From CAZAGD01 sp049699975 (GTDB lineage Bacteria; Desulfobacterota; SM23-61), in the NCBI GenBank assembly GCA_049699975.1, contig JBNAWB010000138.1:1-9751 (forward strand): 9,751 nucleotides of DNA, read 5' to 3'. The notes under the pieces were generated by a model. That model searched no databases, had not been told where the DNA came from, and was given only the letters and a program-made list of their open reading frames with translations. The position numbers were made by a program, and so were the translations under genes. This document shows, piece by piece, positions 6,790-9,751 of this stretch. How positions within the stretch are numbered: the stretch's first letter is position 1; every line of letters starts with the position of its first letter.

Positions 6790-8715
6790 TTAATGACCAC
6801 CCTTTATATGCGGAGGAAGGCTATCCCATACCCATTCAATATCTAATTCCACAAGTTTTGCTCTTGTGGGAGAAGCTTTTTCCTTATCCCAATTCATCAT
6901 CCCGTAGTATAAATCTAAAGCTTCTTGAAAAGCCTGCCGATCAATTTTGAAGCCTTTTAGTGGTCCCTCTCCTTCCAAGGGTTGGAAGAATCTTTCTGGT
7001 AGATTATCATCTTTTTTAGAAAATCCCTCCCGCACATTGAAGGCCCGCGCCATATTAATCGCTCTCTCCCCCACTTTCATTAATTCCCAAAGGGAAGTTT
7101 CCCAACCGGTTATTCCCCTAACTAAATTCACTAACTCATTTAGGTTAGTAATCGAACGCGGGACAAAGGCAAAATTACAAACACTGGCACAGTTATAAAA
7201 GCTCCATAAAAAAGACATATAAGTAAAGAGCCTAATCTTTTTGGGGCCTAGGTCATTTACTTCCAAAGGCTCAAGCAGACCTAAGGGAGCCACTGCCTGA
7301 AAGCCGGGATGATCGGCCCGTTCATATAGGATATCAAAACCGGATACAAGGTGATCAGCTCCTTTTTCTACCACGGCATAGCCAAAGCCTACCGCCGCTT
7401 TTCCCCGCGCGTCATGAAGCGGAACTTCTTGCCCTTTGACATGTACGGCTAACTTTTCTGCCTCTGGACCTAATTCTTTGGCCATAGCCCGCACGCCCTT
7501 CGCCAAGTGCTCTCCCAAACCACGCCGAAAAGCTGTGTCTTCGATCAACTTCAGCATTACTTCAGCCTGACCAAAAGAAACGTCCCATCCCTCCCGCCAA
7601 CTTGCCGGCAACAATCCCTTTTCTTGGCATTCCATAAGGAAAGCTATACTGTTGCCCATAGAGATTACGTCTAACCCCAGTTGATTGCATAATTCATTAC
7701 CCTTGGCTATAGCCTCTAAATCATCGATTCCGCAATTGGAGCCCAGAGCGGCCAGGGCTTCATATTCTGGCCCACCGTAACGCAGGTTCACCGTGAATCG
7801 GTCGCTTTTAAAACCTACTCCTCTCTTACATTTAATAGCGCAGGCATAACATCCTTCCCGCCTTTGCAATATTGTTTCAATCATCCTTTCGCCGGATATT
7901 TTTTCTGCTCCCGCAAAGGTTCCTTCCCGAAAATTCTTGGTTGGCAAGGTGCCGGCATGATTAAAATGGAGAATGGCACCTGGGGTACCAATCCAATGTA
8001 ATCCATAACTCAGGGGATGCTTATTGCGATCCCGCGCTACTCTTTTAGCCACTTCAGCCACTAATTCCGGATTATTTAATCTAATTTTTTGGGTACCCCG
8101 GCAAACTATGGCCTTTAGATTCTTTGACCCCATCACTGCTCCCATGCCTGTTCGACCAGAGAAATGGGCCAACTCATTTGCTATGTTGGCATAGGGAATC
8201 TTGTTTTCCCCTGCGGGGCCAATTATTAATACGCGGGCGCGTTCATCTCCTATTTCGCGGCGGATAATATCTTGAGCATCGCCTGTACGCAATCCCCATA
8301 TATGTTTTGCTTCTTTTATCTCCACCTTCCCATCATTGATAAAAAGGTATACGGGCTGAGGTGATTCCCCTTCAATAACTAAAGCATCAAATCCGGAAAA
8401 TTTTAGCTCAGGCCCCCAATAACCGCCTGCTTCTGATTCACCAAAAGCCCCGGTAAGAGGGGACTTGGCACCCACCGAAAATCGGCAAAGGCCATGAGCA
8501 GGAGCACCACCTAAAACACTAGCAGCGAAGACGAGAATATTTTCGGGGCCCAGAGGATCTTCTCCGCCCTTCATTTTTTTCAAGAGATAGTAAGCGATAA
8601 ATCCTCGGCCACCGAAATATTGCCTATAAAAAATTTCGGGCGGACTTTCCACTTTAAATTCTTTAGTGCTTAGGTTTACATGAAGAACTTTTCCATTATA
8701 CCCATATTTATTCAT
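6790..8715 (-). CDS. Aldehyde ferredoxin oxidoreductase (AOR family, tungsto/molybdo-bispterin enzyme)
   Basis: This 641-residue protein is of usual length for AOR. It would oxidise aldehydes to carboxylic acids, passing electrons to ferredoxin in the cytoplasm; some relatives run in reverse or act on other substrates. The N-terminal pterin-binding domain shows GGRG (35-38), GPAGEN (166-171) and GRTGMGAVMGSKNLKAI (187-203). The [4Fe-4S] cluster ligands are C289, C292 and C296 (CxxCxxxC), with the distal C513 in NCASVC (508-513). E317 or E319 in GGPEYE and H455 in GADH match the acidic and histidine residues near the metal in Pyrococcus furiosus AOR. The start at 8715 has a modest AGGGA about 8 bases upstream. 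It follows the regulator by 18 bp and precedes the MoaD-like gene by 9 bp. No ferredoxin or cofactor-biosynthesis genes are in the window. Subfamily and substrate are not determined. Confidence 0.95.
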   Translation of the reverse strand: MNKYGYNGKVLHVNLSTKEFKVESPPEIFYRQYFGGRGFIAYYLLKKMKGGEDPLGPENILVFAASVLGGAPAHGLCRFSVGAKSPLTGAFGESEAGGYWGPELKFSGFDALVIEGESPQPVYLFINDGKVEIKEAKHIWGLRTGDAQDIIRREIGDERARVLIIGPAGENKIPYANIANELAHFSGRTGMGAVMGSKNLKAIVCRGTQKIRLNNPELVAEVAKRVARDRNKHPLSYGLHWIGTPGAILHFNHAGTLPTKNFREGTFAGAEKISGERMIETILQRREGCYACAIKCKRGVGFKSDRFTVNLRYGGPEYEALAALGSNCGIDDLEAIAKGNELCNQLGLDVISMGNSIAFLMECQEKGLLPASWREGWDVSFGQAEVMLKLIEDTAFRRGLGEHLAKGVRAMAKELGPEAEKLAVHVKGQEVPLHDARGKAAVGFGYAVVEKGADHLVSGFDILYERADHPGFQAVAPLGLLEPLEVNDLGPKKIRLFTYMSFLWSFYNCASVCNFAFVPRSITNLNELVNLVRGITGWETSLWELMKVGERAINMARAFNVREGFSKKDDNLPERFFQPLEGEGPLKGFKIDRQAFQEALDLYYGMMNWDKEKASPTRAKLVELDIEWVWDSLPPHIKGGH

Positions 8716-8733
8716 GTCTTTTCCCTATTTAAT

Positions 8734-9429
8734 TTAAGCAAATTTATAAATTTCCAGAAGATGACTTTTGATAGTCTCTAAATGTTCGCGCATAAGGTCC
8801 TCAGCTTTTGATGCGTCGCGGTATTTCAGAGCGTCCACAATTTCCCGATGTTGAGTATGATAAATTTTTTGTCTTTCCGAAGTAAGGGAAGCTTCTTTGA
8901 GCTTACCCCAAATATTGCTCTGTTTAATTTTATGGATAACCATAAAAAGAGAAATCAATAAATTATTATCAGTTGCTCGGGCAATGGCTAAATGGAGTTG
9001 TTCATCCCAATGCTCGAATTGTTCTGTTTTATTTGCTTCTTGAGCCCTTTGGATATATATCTCCATTTGGGAAATTTCATTTAGTGATACCCTTAAAGCA
9101 GCCAAGGCAGCTAATTTGGGTTCTAATAAGAGCCTGGCTTCCATTATTTCTGCTGGATTGGTCACGGAAGTTACCGAAGAAAGTTCTTCTTGAGTTCTAA
9201 TAGCCTCTGGTTTCGGGCCTATAAAAGTTCCGCGGCCAACATGTCGCCAAATTAGGCCTTCTTCCTGAAGAACCATCATAGCTTTTCTGAGGGCAGAACG
9301 AGGAATGCCTAATTCAATAGCGAGGGCCCGTTCGGAGGGTAATCTTCCTTGGGAAAGTAATTTTTTATCTTCCAGAAATTTTTTAAGTTTTGCCAAAACA
9401 ACTTGATCAGAATCTTTTAAGAAAGCCAT
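8734..9429 (-). CDS. GntR-family transcriptional regulator, FCD (FadR/LldR-like) type
   Basis: This 231-residue regulator has normal FCD-type length. The N-terminal winged helix (about 9-72) contains the GntR signature: GRLPSERALAIELGIPRSALRKAM (28-51), followed by LQEEGLIWRHVGRGTFI (54-70). The all-helical C-terminal FCD domain (about 95-225) keeps the metal-site residues D142 and H146 in WDEQLH, H194 in HTQHREI, and H216 in MREHL. FCD members of this kind bind a divalent metal and an organic-acid ligand. It is the first gene of the cluster, so autoregulation and control of the downstream catabolic genes is expected. No clear Shine-Dalgarno precedes the ATG at 9429; an AAAGGGGA sequence lies about 20 bases away. 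The start rests on the ATG and on the domain beginning right after it. The ligand is probably the imported acid or an intermediate (inference). Confidence 0.93.
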   Translation of the reverse strand: MAFLKDSDQVVLAKLKKFLEDKKLLSQGRLPSERALAIELGIPRSALRKAMMVLQEEGLIWRHVGRGTFIGPKPEAIRTQEELSSVTSVTNPAEIMEARLLLEPKLAALAALRVSLNEISQMEIYIQRAQEANKTEQFEHWDEQLHLAIARATDNNLLISLFMVIHKIKQSNIWGKLKEASLTSERQKIYHTQHREIVDALKYRDASKAEDLMREHLETIKSHLLEIYKFA

Positions 9430-9443
9430 TTCAAAAATTTGTT

Positions 9444-9463
9444 AAACCATTCCCCTTTGGTTT
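9444..9463. promoter_or_regulatory. Inverted repeat near the regulator start, possible second operator
   Basis: AAACCA (9444-9449) and TGGTTT (9458-9463) form a perfect inverted repeat with an 8-base spacer, 15 bp upstream of the GntR start codon. Its AACCA...TGGTT core matches that of the larger palindrome at 9550-9570. It is short, so chance is possible. Confidence 0.35.
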
Positions 9464-9545
9464 GTTTTATAATCCATCCTTCTACATATATTTAATACCA
9501 TTCAATTTAAAAAATCGCAAGAAATTTTAAAATTTTTAAATTTTT

Positions 9546-9551
9546 ATTATA
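9546..9551 (-). promoter_or_regulatory. Candidate -10 box of the operon promoter
   Basis: Reading the minus strand gives a perfect TATAAT, in an AT-rich context about 117 bp before the regulator start. No good -35 box is found 16-18 bases upstream (ATCATT or TCATTA are the best fits), so the promoter may be weak, activator-dependent or of another class. The palindrome at 9550-9570 fills the -10/-35 spacer. Confidence 0.45.
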
Positions 9552-9570
9552 ACCAATTTATGATTGGTTA
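9550..9570. promoter_or_regulatory. 21-bp palindrome, candidate operator for the GntR regulator
   Basis: TAACCAAT (9550-9557), spacer TTATG, then ATTGGTTA (9563-9570): perfect 8-bp arms. It overlaps the TATAAT box and covers the promoter spacer, the usual place for a repressor site, and sits upstream of a self-linked GntR gene. The polarity (ACCA then TGGT) is opposite to the classical FadR TGGT...ACCA core, so assignment to this regulator is inference. Confidence 0.5.
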
Positions 9571-9635
9571 ATGATTTTTTGCATATTCTGCCCGCACCCT
9601 TGAAAGAATAAATGCCTAATTTTAATGAGAGCTTC

Positions 9636-9751
9636 TCTCCCTCCTGCCTATTTCCTGCTGGCGAGAAATATTAGAACTGTTGGACAGTCAGATTATGAAT
9701 CTGACCGTCGATCACTTTTGAAATTCGTACCTACTTCAGGCGGGAGGGAGA
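9636..9751. repeat. Full-length copy of the flanking repeat: 116-bp imperfect inverted repeat, MITE-like
   Basis: The ends TCTCCCTCCTGCCT (9636-9649) and AGGCGGGAGGGAGA (9738-9751) are terminal inverted repeats with one mismatch. The centre is a hairpin: GACAGTCAGATT (9683-9694), loop ATG, AATCTGACCGTC (9698-9709), again with one mismatch. The arms between are weakly complementary, so the element is one long decayed palindrome. It has no coding capacity. A second partial copy lies at 1-59. Short terminal inverted repeats, palindromic body, lack of genes and more than one copy fit a MITE or similar non-autonomous element. Flanking target duplications cannot be checked because the window ends at the repeat. 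Confidence 0.75.

Larger units (their letters stand above)
9430..9635. other. Regulatory spacer upstream of the operon
   Basis: This 206-bp AT-rich region lies between the regulator gene and the right-hand repeat. I see no gene on either strand. It contains a TATAAT box with an overlapping 21-bp palindrome, and a second, shorter palindrome close to the start codon. The A/T tracts around 9510-9547 could be bent DNA or an upstream activating leader. I recognise no riboswitch. Confidence 0.6.

Noticed and set aside
6947..9200. Plus-strand open frames opposite the AOR and GntR genes
   Set aside because: They are antisense to strongly supported genes, with no recognisable domain or ribosome binding site.
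9430..9545. Riboswitch (for example molybdenum-cofactor type) in the operon leader
   Set aside because: The leader is nearly all A/T with only weak short hairpins. No conserved riboswitch core was recognised.
1..9751. Similar window ends as terminal redundancy of a circular plasmid or phage
   Set aside because: The matching ends are only about 83 percent identical and belong to a short palindromic repeat. A circular contig would show identical overlap, and there are no replication or phage genes.
1..9751. Composite transposon carrying the catabolic operon
   Set aside because: No transposase or integrase is present in any frame. Flanking short palindromes alone do not show mobility.
9636..9751. 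CRISPR array or tRNA-like structure at the right end
   Set aside because: There is only a single palindromic unit, with no regularly spaced direct repeats. The fold does not contain a cloverleaf or T-loop sequence.

Overview
The window looks like part of the genome of an anaerobic bacterium. It carries a pterin tungsten/molybdenum aldehyde:ferredoxin oxidoreductase (AOR), a Gram-negative-type tripartite tricarboxylate transporter (TTT) with a secreted periplasmic receptor, and strong GGAGG ribosome binding sites. Base composition is moderately AT-rich with very AT-rich spacers. I cannot assign a phylum from this alone. Desulfobacterota, Bacillota and Chloroflexota relatives all carry such gene sets, but the periplasmic receptor argues for a two-membrane or lipoprotein-using anaerobe. 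The window begins and ends inside copies of one repeat, which suggests it may be a metagenomic contig broken at repeats (inference).

Layout, left to right. Bases 1-59 hold a partial repeat copy. Bases 151-389 hold a decayed plus-strand fragment of miaA (tRNA dimethylallyltransferase). From 407 to 9429 there are nine genes, all on the minus strand and closely packed. In transcription order they are: FCD-type GntR regulator (9429-8734), AOR (8715-6790), MoaD/ThiS-like sulfur carrier (6780-6514), DapA-family lyase (6480-5590), TctB (5560-5117), TctA (5115-3586), TctC/Bug receptor (3542-2562), beta-hydroxyacid dehydrogenase (2547-1654) and iron-containing alcohol dehydrogenase (1570-407). Gaps run from 1 to 83 bp, so this is probably one operon with two internal hairpins. 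Bases 9430-9635 hold the likely promoter (TATAAT at 9546-9551) and two similar palindromes that could be operators. Bases 9636-9751 hold a full repeat copy that is itself a long imperfect inverted repeat.

How the genes may work together (inference). TctCBA imports an unidentified carboxylate or hydroxycarboxylate. The beta-hydroxyacid dehydrogenase oxidises it, or reduces a semialdehyde derived from it. The DapA-family enzyme performs Schiff-base aldol cleavage or dehydration of a 2-oxo acid, giving pyruvate and/or an aldehyde. The aldehyde can be oxidised by AOR, yielding reduced ferredoxin, or reduced by the Fe-dependent alcohol dehydrogenase. The MoaD-like protein probably supports the pterin cofactor of AOR. 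The GntR/FCD protein probably senses an organic acid and controls its own operon. The substrate cannot be read from the sequence.
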